DNA from: Paragorgia papillata
Taxonomy: Eukaryota; Cnidaria; Anthozoa; Scleralcyonacea; Coralliidae
DNA: 64,000 nucleotides
Direction: 5' to 3'
Assembly (NCBI GenBank): GCA_035771165.1
Contig: JAWNZC010000105.1
Location: 773,501 to 837,500 of the forward strand
Below are positions 41,329 through 51,856 of this stretch, piece after piece (within the stretch, counting starts at the first letter, position 1; every line of letters starts with the position of its first letter). The position numbers and the translations under genes were made by a program. Below the pieces are notes generated by a model. It did no database searches. It had not been told where the DNA came from and saw only the letters and a program-made list of their open reading frames with translations.

Positions 41329-41691
41329 TTAAATATGAATATGATCTTCATGTATACCATAATTGATATAAATCTCTGAGCCTGGCATAATGTCATGTTT
41401 GAAGTATACCCATACTATACTATTTTTAATAATAAGTTTTGCATTGTCTCTAATATTGCAGTTTATATAGTTGAACAAAGAATGACCATTATTATTTTTG
41501 CAACGCCCATTTTTGCAACGCCCGCACAACAGGCGGTTTACACTCCACCATTGGTAGTTTTCGTCGCAGTCGTTGTGTTCATTGTTGTCATTTGAAACTT
41601 CCCCAAACTGAAGATACATCCCTTGCAATATTTCGGTTTTAGCAAATAAGCCAAGTCCAGCAGTAGGTATTAGACTGTCAGCAACGTAAAA
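41329..41691 (-). CDS. SET-domain protein, unit 3
   Basis: Intact, with one amino-acid change (His to Tyr, codon at about 41405-41407) relative to the other copies. Confidence 0.65.
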   Translation of the reverse strand, partial: FYVADSLIPTAGLGLFAKTEILQGMYLQFGEVSNDNNEHNDCDENYQWWSVNRLLCGRCKNGRCKNNNGHSLFNYINCNIRDNAKLIIKNSIVWVYFKHDIMPGSEIYINYGIHEDHIHI

Positions 41692-42249
41692 CTATAAAAT
41701 ACAAAGTAAACATTCCCTATTTAAAAATAACTTGCGAATCCATGCCTTTCTGTCTTCTCCGTCTAAGTGTTTGATGATGTTGATAAGAAAATGGTCTTGG
41801 TCAACTGTTTTGAAACGCCAACTCAAACGGTTGCAGGCACGGATGGTTACTCGTAGTAAGACATCCACTTCGGCGTGTGATATTGAAATAAATCCCTCAA
41901 ATTCGTCTTGGGTAAATATATGACACACATTCCCCACTATTCCCAAAATGAATTTGGTCTGTTGTAACTCATCTTTCAGTTTGATTATGATATTTTCTGT
42001 TGCATATACCGCGCGATAAAACCAAGCGGAAAATATTTGTTGAATTGGTTTCTTTTCTCTACCTATAGCTTGGTATAACTCGCTTTCAGTGTGGTTGTGC
42101 TCACTTACATTCATGACTTCAAAGGCAGCTTTCAAACGACTTTGTCTTGAGACTGTCGGCAGTAAACAACGAATATCCGGTGGTGCGCTAAAAGCTTTAA
42201 AACTGATATGCGAAGAAGATGTATCAGGTTTCTTACATACCGCAAACAT
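41692..42249 (-). CDS. Unknown protein, 185 aa, unit 3
   Basis: Identical to the copy at 14145. Confidence 0.6.
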   Translation of the reverse strand: MFAVCKKPDTSSSHISFKAFSAPPDIRCLLPTVSRQSRLKAAFEVMNVSEHNHTESELYQAIGREKKPIQQIFSAWFYRAVYATENIIIKLKDELQQTKFILGIVGNVCHIFTQDEFEGFISISHAEVDVLLRVTIRACNRLSWRFKTVDQDHFLINIIKHLDGEDRKAWIRKLFLNRECLLCIL

Positions 42250-42277
42250 AAGCTCACATCATCGCAAAAGAAAAAGC

Positions 42278-42778
42278 ATGGCAGAAAAAGTTACGTTGGA
42301 AGAAACGGATTGTGTTTTAACAAAAGTAATCCAGAAACGTCCGCATAAACGTCTAAAAGTGACAGACAAACAGAGATGTAAGCCAGTAAACAAAGACAAA
42401 TATAACTACGATGGCTGGGTTCCAACACCGACAACAAGAACGCTAACCCGAAAACAATTTAAGCAAGCCAGCAAATTGGTTTCAAAGAAACGGGAAAATA
42501 TAATTGCCTCGCTAATAAGAACAAAAGGTGCAACACCCCAATGGCATAAAAACCAATCCACCAGTTGGTGTAACGGAATGCAAAGCGACGACATTTTCAA
42601 TATACAAAGTCGAATTGGAGATGTTTCGAAAATACCATATCACGACGCAAACCACGAGATTCACAAATGCGTACACGATTTGTGGATACATACGCTGTCT
42701 GATTTATTTAATCTAACTCTCGGCGAGGCACAGTTCATCGTAAATAATGCGGAACCTTCGGATTCGGATTCGGATTAA
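42278..42778 (+). CDS. Basic protein with acidic tail, 166 aa, unit 3
   Basis: Identical to the copy at 14731. Confidence 0.55.
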   Translation: MAEKVTLEETDCVLTKVIQKRPHKRLKVTDKQRCKPVNKDKYNYDGWVPTPTTRTLTRKQFKQASKLVSKKRENIIASLIRTKGATPQWHKNQSTSWCNGMQSDDIFNIQSRIGDVSKIPYHDANHEIHKCVHDLWIHTLSDLFNLTLGEAQFIVNNAEPSDSDSD

Positions 42779-42801
42779 TTTGCGTTTTTTGCCTCTTTCA
42801 G

Positions 42802-43269
42802 ATGAATGCCGTTAACCTCGAAGATTTATTGACTAAAACTCAAACTAAAGCAAACATTTCATTTTCCGGACCTTTCAAATGTCCTAGCATCGTGTTTTGT
42901 AATGGCTCAGCTGGTGGCCATTGGATAGTCATTGAAGAAACTAAATCGTCATATTTGATATTTGATCCTTATGGAACCCCTCCAGGTAGATTTTATAATA
43001 TTTCAAATTTTCCTAACGACAAACCTTATGTCTGGTCAATAATAAGTGGTCAGAAAATTGGAAGACCTTACTGCGGTTTATATTGCGTCGCATTTCTGTT
43101 ACTGAGAAAGCTTTACAATTGGCCTACAGCCGCGGCGAAATTATTTGAGGAAGAAGGCAGCGAAAGAGACAATTCACGCAAATTAAAAGAAATATTTGGA
43201 GAAGAACCAGACGCCATCTTATTTAAATATGGCTTCGCGGAAAGTGGACCACATAGCCTCCTGTCTTAA
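42802..43269 (+). CDS. Adenain-like cysteine protease, unit 3
   Basis: Intact and identical to the other copies. Confidence 0.85.
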   Translation: MNAVNLEDLLTKTQTKANISFSGPFKCPSIVFCNGSAGGHWIVIEETKSSYLIFDPYGTPPGRFYNISNFPNDKPYVWSIISGQKIGRPYCGLYCVAFLLLRKLYNWPTAAAKLFEEEGSERDNSRKLKEIFGEEPDAILFKYGFAESGPHSLLS

Positions 43270-43519
43270 TGCTATTTCAAGCGCTATTCCTGTCGAACGT
43301 TTGCCTAACGGATCTTACTATATATGCGACGTGGTGAAACATTCAACAATAATACGGTTGGGGACGAAATGGTGGATACTGCCGTCGCAATATCGATCAG
43401 AAGCTCTCAACAACGCATCGAGATTTACCCTCATCAAAGACGACAATGGACTCAGATTTGATTTTTTATTACACCTATTGAAATTGAGGTTGAACAACTG
43501 GATTTTTTATCTTTATTAG
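43229..43519 (+). pseudogene. Unknown 106 aa protein, unit 3, internal deletion
   Basis: About two dozen bases are missing after 43460 relative to units 1 and 2. This changes the C-terminal frame and gives a shorter tail ending NNWIFYLY. Confidence 0.75.
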
Positions 43520-43523
43520 ACTT

Positions 43524-44036
43524 TTAGTTACGACTGTTTTGTATATAATAAGAATTAAAATATAAACTTGTCTTTAGAATGTCCCTCATCCTGTGGCAAA
43601 GTATAGCGTGTATTGTCGATGGTAAACTGCTTAGTTTGTGTTGTGGCAAAACCAACCGCAAAATTTCCCTTAACTTTCTGGCCAGTCTCTCGTATTTCCC
43701 GAACCAATTGACTTCAATGTTCATTTCCCTGTCTTGGTTAACTGATATAATGTAGGCCAGCTCAGGAAAATCTAACCAGGTTTCGTCGGGTAAGCAGGTT
43801 TGAAACATCGCGAAACTTGTCGGGGAAAACCTTTCTGCTTCATTCGGTGGCGGCGCATCATAATGATAGGGAAGAAACACACCAATTTTTTCCCGACACA
43901 CAGACAATGCCTGCGTTAGCATGTCAACACGCGTCTTTGCATCCGGGAAGCATGCGAACAGTTTGTCCTCGGTAGCTTTAATCCTCTGTCTATAGGCTCG
44001 GCTATTTTCTTTAGCTCGGTTATCTTCGTTCGCCAT
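43524..44036 (-). CDS. Unknown protein with basic N terminus, 170 aa, unit 3
   Basis: Intact and identical to the unit 2 copy. Confidence 0.55.
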   Translation of the reverse strand: MANEDNRAKENSRAYRQRIKATEDKLFACFPDAKTRVDMLTQALSVCREKIGVFLPYHYDAPPPNEAERFSPTSFAMFQTCLPDETWLDFPELAYIISVNQDREMNIEVNWFGKYERLARKLREILRLVLPQHKLSSLPSTIHAILCHRMRDILKTSLYFNSYYIQNSRN

Positions 44037-44053
44037 TGCTTCGTGCTCGTTTT

Positions 44054-44225
44054 TAGCGCTGACGTTTTGGGGTTAGCGCTGACGTTTCGGCAGAACGTCA
44101 GCGGAAACGCGCTGACGTTTTGGGGTTAGCGCTGACGTTTCGGCAGAACGTCAGCGGAAATTGGGTTCAACGCGTTGACGTTTTGGGGTTAGCGCTGACG
44201 TTTCGGCAGAACGTCAGTGGAAATC
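44054..44225 (+). promoter_or_regulatory. TGACGT-rich palindromic repeat block, three copies, unit 3
   Basis: Same three-copy state as unit 2. Confidence 0.6.
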
Positions 44226-44252
44226 TTTTACGTTTTGGGTTAAACGTTAAAA

Positions 44253-44543
44253 ATGGATAAGTTGCCGGTTGCTAAATTCCTTCTTAGTGTCTATTATCAA
44301 GAAACCAAGGCCAAAAAAGTAGCGACGTGTGTTTGTTGTGAAGAGACCGCGGTGTTTGGTACAACTGGTTGTTACAACGACGAATATGTATTCCTGTATC
44401 CAACATGCGAGACACATTTTGAGAAGACGGGGAAAATGTTAACTCAATGTAATCCGAAATTACTCTTCATTAAACGTACGAAGATACAAACATTGGTCGC
44501 AGGAACATTTGAAGGTTACGGCGGGTTGGAACTTACTTACTAA
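44253..44543 (+). pseudogene. Cys-rich protein, truncated at the array's right end
   Basis: The first 90 codons match the copy at 16675. At 44521 the sequence switches to the retrotransposon and the frame ends at 44543. The shared GGTTACGG-type bases at the switch are a possible microhomology. Confidence 0.85.
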
Positions 44544-46337
44544 AGCTACCAAGCCTAAAGAGAGGAAGGCTATTGGGCCGTTAAAACGCGACGACGGAAG
44601 CCTTGCAGTAGATGACAAAGAAAAAGCTAATCTGATGAATTGTTTCTTTTCTACCATTGGCGAGAAATTGGCGAGGAACTTTGAACCGCAACTATTACCC
44701 TGCACACAAGTGATACCAGCCCCGTGCATATCGGAAGCTCAGTTGACGAGCAGTGAAGTTGAAAAGAAGCTTGCTTTGTTGAAACCTGCAAAAGCAACTG
44801 GACCAGATGGAATCTCACCTAAGCTCTTAAAATTGGCAGGAATGGCTGTAGTAACACCTCTGACCAACCTATACTCGCGAAGTTTAATTAAAGGTATAGT
44901 GTATAATGAATGGAAAGTGGCTAGACTGAATGCCGTATTTAAGAAAGATGATGAGTCTGAAAGGGGAAACTATCGACCGCTGTCGATCTTAAGTGTACCA
45001 AGTAAAATTCTTGAATCGTGCGTTGCTGACACACTAGTTAAGCATGTCTTTACTGATAATCAGCTTGTGACAGACAAACAATGGGCCTATCGTAAAGGAC
45101 ATTCCACGGAGTTATTACTAGCCCACTTAACTGAGACCTGGAGGCATGCAATTGATTCTAAGCTAGTTGTAGAGGAGTTGTATTCATTGACTTTCAGAAA
45201 GCATTCGACAGCGTATCACATAGGATTCTGATTCACAAACTGGAACACAATTTTGGTATTAAAGGAAATCTACTGGCCTGGTTAAAAGATTATCTTAGTG
45301 AGAGAAAACAGTTCACCGTTATTAATGGAAATCAATCAGACTATGATAAAGTCACTTATGGCATTCCCCAGGGGTCAGTCCTTGGGCCGACACTGTTTAC
45401 TTTGTATACGAGCGACTTACCTGGTGCAGTTGGTTCAGGCTCTGTATATATGTACGCAGACGATACCACAGTTTATTGTGTTGCGCAAACTATTGACGAG
45501 GTGACTTCACTGCTCAATAAAGCCCTTGGCGAGCTAATGGAATGGTGTCGATTAAACTCTCTAACACCTCATCCAAAGAAGTGCGAGGCTATGATAATGC
45601 ATAGGGGAAATTTTACAGGCCCATTGAATATACTAACGGTTGGATCACATCAGATAAAGTGGGTGACTCATTCAAGGTTGTTGGGAGTTACGATTGATGA
45701 CAAATTAACATGGTCTCGACACGTATTGGAAACAAAAAAGGGATTCGCTAACAAACTGAACATGATAAAATGTAGCAAATTCTTACCAAGGCAAATGCTC
45801 CTAGATTTGTATTTTAAGATTATTTTACCCTCTATAACATATGCAATGCCAATTTGGGGTGGGTGTACCAATAAGGAAGGCTTTCATTCTTTGGAATCTC
45901 TACATTGTAGAGCTGCCAGAGTGATATTTAGTCTATCACGTGATATGCCCTCTATTGAGGTCTTAGAGCAGGCTAAATGGGATACACTCACTGAAATGTA
46001 TAAGATAAGACTGGTACAATTAGCTTATAAGATATATAACAATATTACACCACTAAGTATGACCCATATAATAACAAAATCTAAAAATAAGTATAGTCTC
46101 CGTAATGCACATAAAGTAAATGTTCCGCGCTTCAATACATATTATATGAAGAACTCAATCACCTATAGGGGTTCTGTTATCTGGAATGCGATCTCTGCAG
46201 ACCTTGATGATTCTGTAACAAATGTTACCACCCTTGGTAAGAGGATAAAGAGAGCAGGCATCCTAAGGCTTATAAATTTTGAGGCGGAATCTGTGCAAAC
46301 TGCACCTAGGCATGAAGATTGTTTTAAATTTTATTGA
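44522..46337 (+). pseudogene. Non-LTR retrotransposon ORF, 3' half: reverse transcriptase, frameshifted
   Basis: This resumes the element interrupted at 5224. It shows KATGPDGISPKLLK, NYRPLSIL, KGHSTELL, then after a frameshift near 45176 IPQGSVLGP, the catalytic MYADDTT (about 45450) and the LLGVTIDD and WGGCTN regions of the thumb/C-terminal domain, ending at 46337. Compared with related elements, the end of the endonuclease and the linker to the reverse transcriptase are missing. That material was lost when the viral array entered or is absent from this copy. Confidence 0.88.
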
Positions 46338-46463
46338 TATGTACAGTATTTTCTTTCTTTTTTCCTTTTTTCCTTGTAATATGATTATTTAGTTTTAAAT
46401 TTTATTTGATATGTACAGTATTTTCTTTCTTTTTTCCTTGTAATATAGACTTAAATACAGGAG
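46338..46463 (+). repeat. 3' UTR of the non-LTR element with a short tandem duplication
   Basis: A ~70 bp stretch (TTGATATGTACAGTATTTTC core) occurs at about 46335 and again at 46407, with pyrimidine-rich TTTCTTTC runs. It lies directly after the reverse transcriptase stop. Confidence 0.6.
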
Positions 46464-46590
46464 GTTTTGAGGGAGGGGGGGTTATCCCGAGAGTCGGGAG
46501 ACACGCAAGACGGAAAACCCGCAAGGCAGAAAGCGGTTTCCGCCTTGTGTGTCTCCCGACTCTCGGGATATATCCCCCTCCCTCAAAACC
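46464..46590. repeat. Long hairpin-forming inverted repeat (foldback element candidate)
   Basis: The arms are 46464-46515 and 46540-46590 (GGTTTTGAGGGAGGGGG and CCCGAGAGTCGGGAGACAC pair with their complements). They are separated by about 24 bases that are themselves partly complementary. GC content is far above the surroundings. It could be a small nonautonomous transposon or a foldback repeat. Confidence 0.85.
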
Positions 46591-47128
46591 GGCTAGTGTC
46601 CGTACTATGGAAGACATATCCGTAGCAACTCAATCAACAATTTATTTGTTGCATTTGTGCAATCATGACGCAATAGTACCTTCTACGTGCGGAAAACGCT
46701 AAATGTAATCATCTCAATAAAAACACCCGTGTTTATGATTCAATGGACAGAGCACTTGTGTATTTATGAAGACCCCTGATTTTCTTATTTACATCTATCT
46801 TTTTAGATTTTAAAATCTTTTTCTGTTAATCAACCCACAAGGTTGTATCCGACTTAACACTTAGTAAATTTGCGCAATCAGCAATCAAAAATATAAAATC
46901 TCTTTCAACAATTACGCGTATATGTACGTAATGTCTAATCCAATAACCTTACTTGAAGTATCGACGACAGATCAGTTTCAGGCTCCGCTAATAAACGTAA
47001 ATAAATGTATTTTATTAACCGTTTGTTAGTAAGCGATTAACCAAATTTCCGGTAGATTCCGTCGATTCCGTTAAATAGAGATGCTGCCTTTTGTAAGTTG
47101 TTCCAAATTAACTATGTTTTCATGGATG

Positions 47129-47130
<2 letters not shown>
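46591..47130. other. Noncoding host DNA, nothing recognised
   Basis: It is AT-rich and no gene, repeat or RNA is supportable. Confidence 0.5.
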
Positions 47131-47690
<560 letters not shown>

Positions 47691-48411
47691 GACCGGCATC
47701 GAATGCCTATCCCCAGACATTATAACCGAGTCTAATTAATTAGTTAATGTTACTTTAAATAATCTAATTAGTTGCGCAATTAGTTCGCGAGCTTATAGTA
47801 TCGCCCAAAGCGCATGTTTGTTTAGTTGGGTTTTAGTCGTCAGTCGTGAAAGGGGAGCTAAGTTTTCATCTAAGTGTGCGAAGTGTTCAGAATCCTTGTA
47901 ATCGAATTGGAGTTTGTTGGACAAGAATCGGCATCGCGGGACTGTTATGTAAGTGATAAAACGTTATTATTTAGTATTTAGGATTATATATTCCTGATCG
48001 CGTGATCGTACTTAGCCTTTTACGCTTTTAAGACCTCGTGACATGACATTGTATTGTTGTCTAGTGCATGTTAAATCGCTTATTTACCAGTCTCTTTAGT
48101 TTTGGTCTTACTTTTGTTCACTCAAACGTATCAATCATTATTTCGCTCATTTTATGGTAATTTTATGTAGTAGATCTGTTTTAGTGCATGTTACCCTCTA
48201 ATGGTATGATTGGAATGTTAAGTATGTATGCTAGATTTAGCTTAGTTTTTTCTTTGTAATTATTGTTTTTAGTTTACGATATGAACTTGGAGTCGTTATA
48301 AATAAACGAGTGACTCGGAGTGATTGTCCGTAAATTATTTCCCGACGTGTTTTCGGATTGGTGTGTCGAAACTCAAGTCGTCGTTCGTAGCACTGAGTGC
48401 CGACCGCTACA
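47691..48411 (+). repeat. 5' LTR of the BEL/Pao element (right edge estimated)
   Basis: The first ~252 bases match 63749-64000 with one substitution seen (G to A, near 47913). The LTR right edge cannot be set because the second copy leaves the window; 48411 is a guess at a CA end before the leader. Confidence 0.75.
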
Positions 48412-48460
48412 GTAAAATAACACCGATCGCCGAAATTGATTTGAACTACGATCTTTCAAT

Positions 48461-50162
48461 ATGAGTGATTCTGAATCAGAAGTCGTACCGAAATCTATTT
48501 GCTCAGAAAGGCTAGAATCGCAGCCTCCCGAAGATCTAGGTACAAATACAATGGAACATTTCGTACATTCGGAAACCCCCCTAGAAGATCATCGCGTGAC
48601 AGGCGAACCGAAAATTATAAACTCAGAATCGCCGCAAGATAATTTTAACGTATCAAACCAATTAGATAATAACAAGCGCGAAAGGAAGCTCACAGATAAA
48701 GGAAAGGCTTATCAAACGGACACTTTGTGCCGCAAGCGCCAAAACGCCTACTTTACCTTATCGAAATACAAAAAGGGAATTCTCGAGAGGCTTAACTTGA
48801 ACTGTGACGTAAACACCCTTGAGAACGAGAGGAATCAATTAGACCAGTTGAAAGAAGAGTTAAACCTTGCGCAAATGGCCGTTGACGAGATATTAGATAC
48901 GGAAGAAGAAAAACAAGCCTCCTATCATTGGTTTGACATTCGTGACAGAGAATACACAGAGTGTAGAATGAGAATCTCTGAACGAATTCAAATGCTAGAG
49001 AGAAAGTCGCACAGATCGATCTCAGTAAAATCTGGTCACTCGGGGAGGTCTAAACACAGCGCATCTTCTCGCGCTTCGGAACATTCGAAAGGCTCTGCTC
49101 GTTCGTTACGAGTAGAGGCAGCGGCAAAATCTGCAAGATTAAGGGCCGAGATGGAATTTCTAAATGAAGAAACGGAAGTAAGACGCTTACAGCTCATGAA
49201 GGACATCGCGATCGCTAATGCTGAAGAGCGCGCTATAAAACAAGTTCTTGACGAAGAGAACGGTGTCGATAACGTAGATAAAAACCCGAGATTTTTAGCG
49301 GCTGTTAAGCAAGAGGAAAACAATGCCAATTTTCAGCTAAGAGAAAATGTCGCAAGCGCTAATCAGGAAACCGAGTTCAGAATAGACCCATTGGCCAAAT
49401 CGTTTATTCCTGAGTTTCCTCAGCCTGTAGGAGTGCCTGGAAGTGAAACGCAATGTCTTGACATAAACACTGCTACATTAAGAGAACTAGTTAGCTTACA
49501 GGCAAAACAGACGGAACTAAGTTCACTTCTTATCAAACAACAGAAAACGAGCAATCTTCCAGTAAAAGAGCCGCCAGTCTTTGCCGGAGATCCCTTTGAT
49601 TATCCGTCATTCATCGCAGCTTTCGACTCTATCATTTGCGATAAGGTGTCTTCCGACAAGGATCGTCTATACTTTCTCGAGAAGTATACTAAAGATAAAG
49701 CAAATGACGTCGTCAAGGGTTTTCTAGCCGTAAATTCAGAAAATGCGTATAGCGAGGCTCGCAAACTCCTCGATCATCGCTTCGGAAATCCTGTGCATGT
49801 AGCTGAAGCATACAAGTCGCGTCTGCGCAATTGGCCCCATATTAGTGACGGTGATAGCACGAAATTGCAAGCCTTCTCTGATTTCCTTATTCGTTGCCAA
49901 GAAGCAGCAACGACTGTAGGAGCGACAGGGGAGTTAGATTCTACACAAGCTCTCTTGCAAGTCGGTGCCAAACTTCCGTCGTATTCCCGGGTAAAATGGT
50001 GTCGTCATGCCCACGAAAGGCGATTAAAATCCGGTTCAAATGTATCCTTCCACGAATTCGTCAAATTCGTCAAAGAGGAAGCAGACTTAGCCAACGATCC
50101 CATTTTCTCGCCAGACCTTTTGAGGAGAGAGAAGCGCAAACAAGCTGAAAGAGATCAGAAGC
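48461..50162 (+). CDS. gag: BEL/Pao Gag, N-terminal part
   Basis: ATG 48461 is the first after the LTR and leader. It has about 567 codons to the insertion point. The N terminus is acidic and charged with a Ser/Arg-rich stretch and a coiled-coil-like middle. The C-terminal half carries the DUF1759-type Pao Gag domain (PPVFAGDPFDYPSFIAAFDS, then KLLDHRFGNP). The frame is cut by an antisense retrotransposon; the zinc knuckles follow at about 51930-52110. Confidence 0.85.
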
Positions 50163-51856
50163 ATAGATAGATAGATAGATAGATAGTCTTTATTTTAACA
50201 CGCTAACAACGTCAGCAAAGGCTGATTTCCACGAAGGGCGTGTATAAGGGAACAAGAAATTAAATTTACATACAGTGCAGAAAACTAAATAACTTTTAAA
50301 ATAACTAACAAATGGTAATGTCAATATAAAGTGAAGATAGATATTGTTACATACTTTTATGAGTAGCAATTTTTCTCACGAATAATGAGAGCGATTTGCT
50401 CTCCCTAATTTCTGTAGGTAACGAATTCCATATGGATGCCCCATCAAACATGAAACTCTTTTTCATATTATTTGTACGTGGCTGTGGCAAGCAAAGAGTT
50501 GTAGCTATGTCTCGCAAATTATGATTTGTGACTTCCTTTTTATAAGTGAAAAGATTTGAGAGGGATTTCGGGCCCAGCTCATTCAACACTTTAAACACTG
50601 ATTTTGCTTTGGCCTTTCGCCTTTGTGTTTGGAGTGGTTCCCATCCTAGCGCATTTAGTGCAACGCTATGATCTACATCATTACCCATACCTGCTATAAT
50701 TCGAGCTGATCTGTTATGAAGTTTTTGTAAATATTTGGACTGTGTGTCACCAAATACATTCCAAACTTCACAACAGTAGTTGAAATATGGGTGGACAATA
50801 GCATTATACACAGAAAGTAGCGTATTTTTGTCAACAAATTCTCTTAAGCGCCGGATGGCAGATATCCCCGAAGAGATTTTTTTGCTAATATTTTCAGTAT
50901 TTCGTTTCCAAGACAAATGCTGGTCAATTGTTACTCCAAGAGTCTTGCATTCATACACACGTTTAATAGGTTTGTTTTCGATAATGATATTTGGTTGTGT
51001 ATGCGAAACATTTCTCAATAGTGGTTTTGATGCAATAAGCATAAATTCAGTTTTGGCCACATTAAGGCTAAGTTTGTTAGCTATTAACCATTCTTTGAGG
51101 TTATCCAAATCAGAGTTCATTGCAGTTTGAACATCATCCATCGTCTCACCAGTGGCCGTCAAGTTTGTGTCATCGGCAAACAATCGTGGCACTGTCTTAC
51201 TTAAACATTCAGGCAAATCATTAATGTAAAGCAAAAAGAATAATGGTCCTAGTATGGAGCCCTGAGGCACACCACACTTGACAGGCTGTTCTGACGACAT
51301 TAATCCATTTACCTGACATTTCTGACTACGATCAGTAAGATATGATTTTAGTAGTGAAAGTGCTTTTCCTTTAATTCCGTGTAGTTCCATTTTTCGTAGT
51401 AAAATGTTGTGATTAACGGTATCAAAAGCTTTTTTAAGATCTATAAATACAACTAGGTTGAACATTTTCCTATCCATATTTACATACCAGCTATTTGTGC
51501 AATCTAGTAGTGCTGTTGCGGTAGAATGAAATTTGCGAAAACCAAATTGTTTTTCAGATAAAAGGTCATTTTCCTTTAAATAATCGTATAGTTGCTCATA
51601 AATCATTCTTTCCATTACTTTACTTATAGCTGGCAAAACAGAGATAGGTCGATAGTTACTTGCTATATTTCGGTGGCCACTTTTATAAAGTGGTATTACC
51701 CTAGCTGTTTTCCATTCATTGGGAAAAGAGCATAGTGTAATAGATTGATTAAAGATATATGTCAGTGAACTTGAAATAACAGGTGATGCTATCTTAAGAA
51801 TCTTACTGGAGATTTTATCAGTGCCAGTGGCTTTGGAACTAGACAGGCACTGTAAG
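50163..51856 (-). mobile_element. 5'-truncated non-LTR retrotransposon inserted antisense in the BEL element
   Basis: The minus-strand ORF (50347 to about 51856) encodes a reverse transcriptase only: SSSKATGTDKISSKILK, NYRPISVLPAISK, FGFRKFHST, GVPQGSILGPLFF, LFADDTN, then a C-terminal domain ending KIATHKSM. The endonuclease is missing, as in 5'-truncated insertions. The 3' tail is a short GATA repeat (50163-50187), typical of L2/CR1-like ends. Target duplication is at most the 4 bp AAGC. The RT frame itself has no stop. Confidence 0.85.

Larger units (their letters stand above)
5225..44521 (+). mobile_element. Tandem head-to-tail array of an endogenous adomavirus-like dsDNA virus (about 2.85 genomes)
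   Basis: The same gene set repeats with a period of 13,755 bp (unit 1 to 2) and 13,822 bp (unit 2 to 3), in the same orientation and with near identity. The array starts inside exon 2 of the SF3 helicase gene and ends inside the Cys-rich gene at 44253. It is therefore a circularly permuted concatemer rather than a terminally defined genome, and no terminal inverted repeats are seen. The unit encodes an SF3 helicase, an adenain-like protease, capsid candidates and a SET-domain protein. I find no PolB, integrase or packaging ATPase. Adomavirus-like affinity is inferred from gene content; a new family is possible. Confidence 0.85.

Noticed and set aside
5225..44521. Polinton/Maverick or adintovirus
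   Set aside because: No PolB, retroviral-type integrase or FtsK-like ATPase is visible in a complete unit, and there are no terminal inverted repeats.
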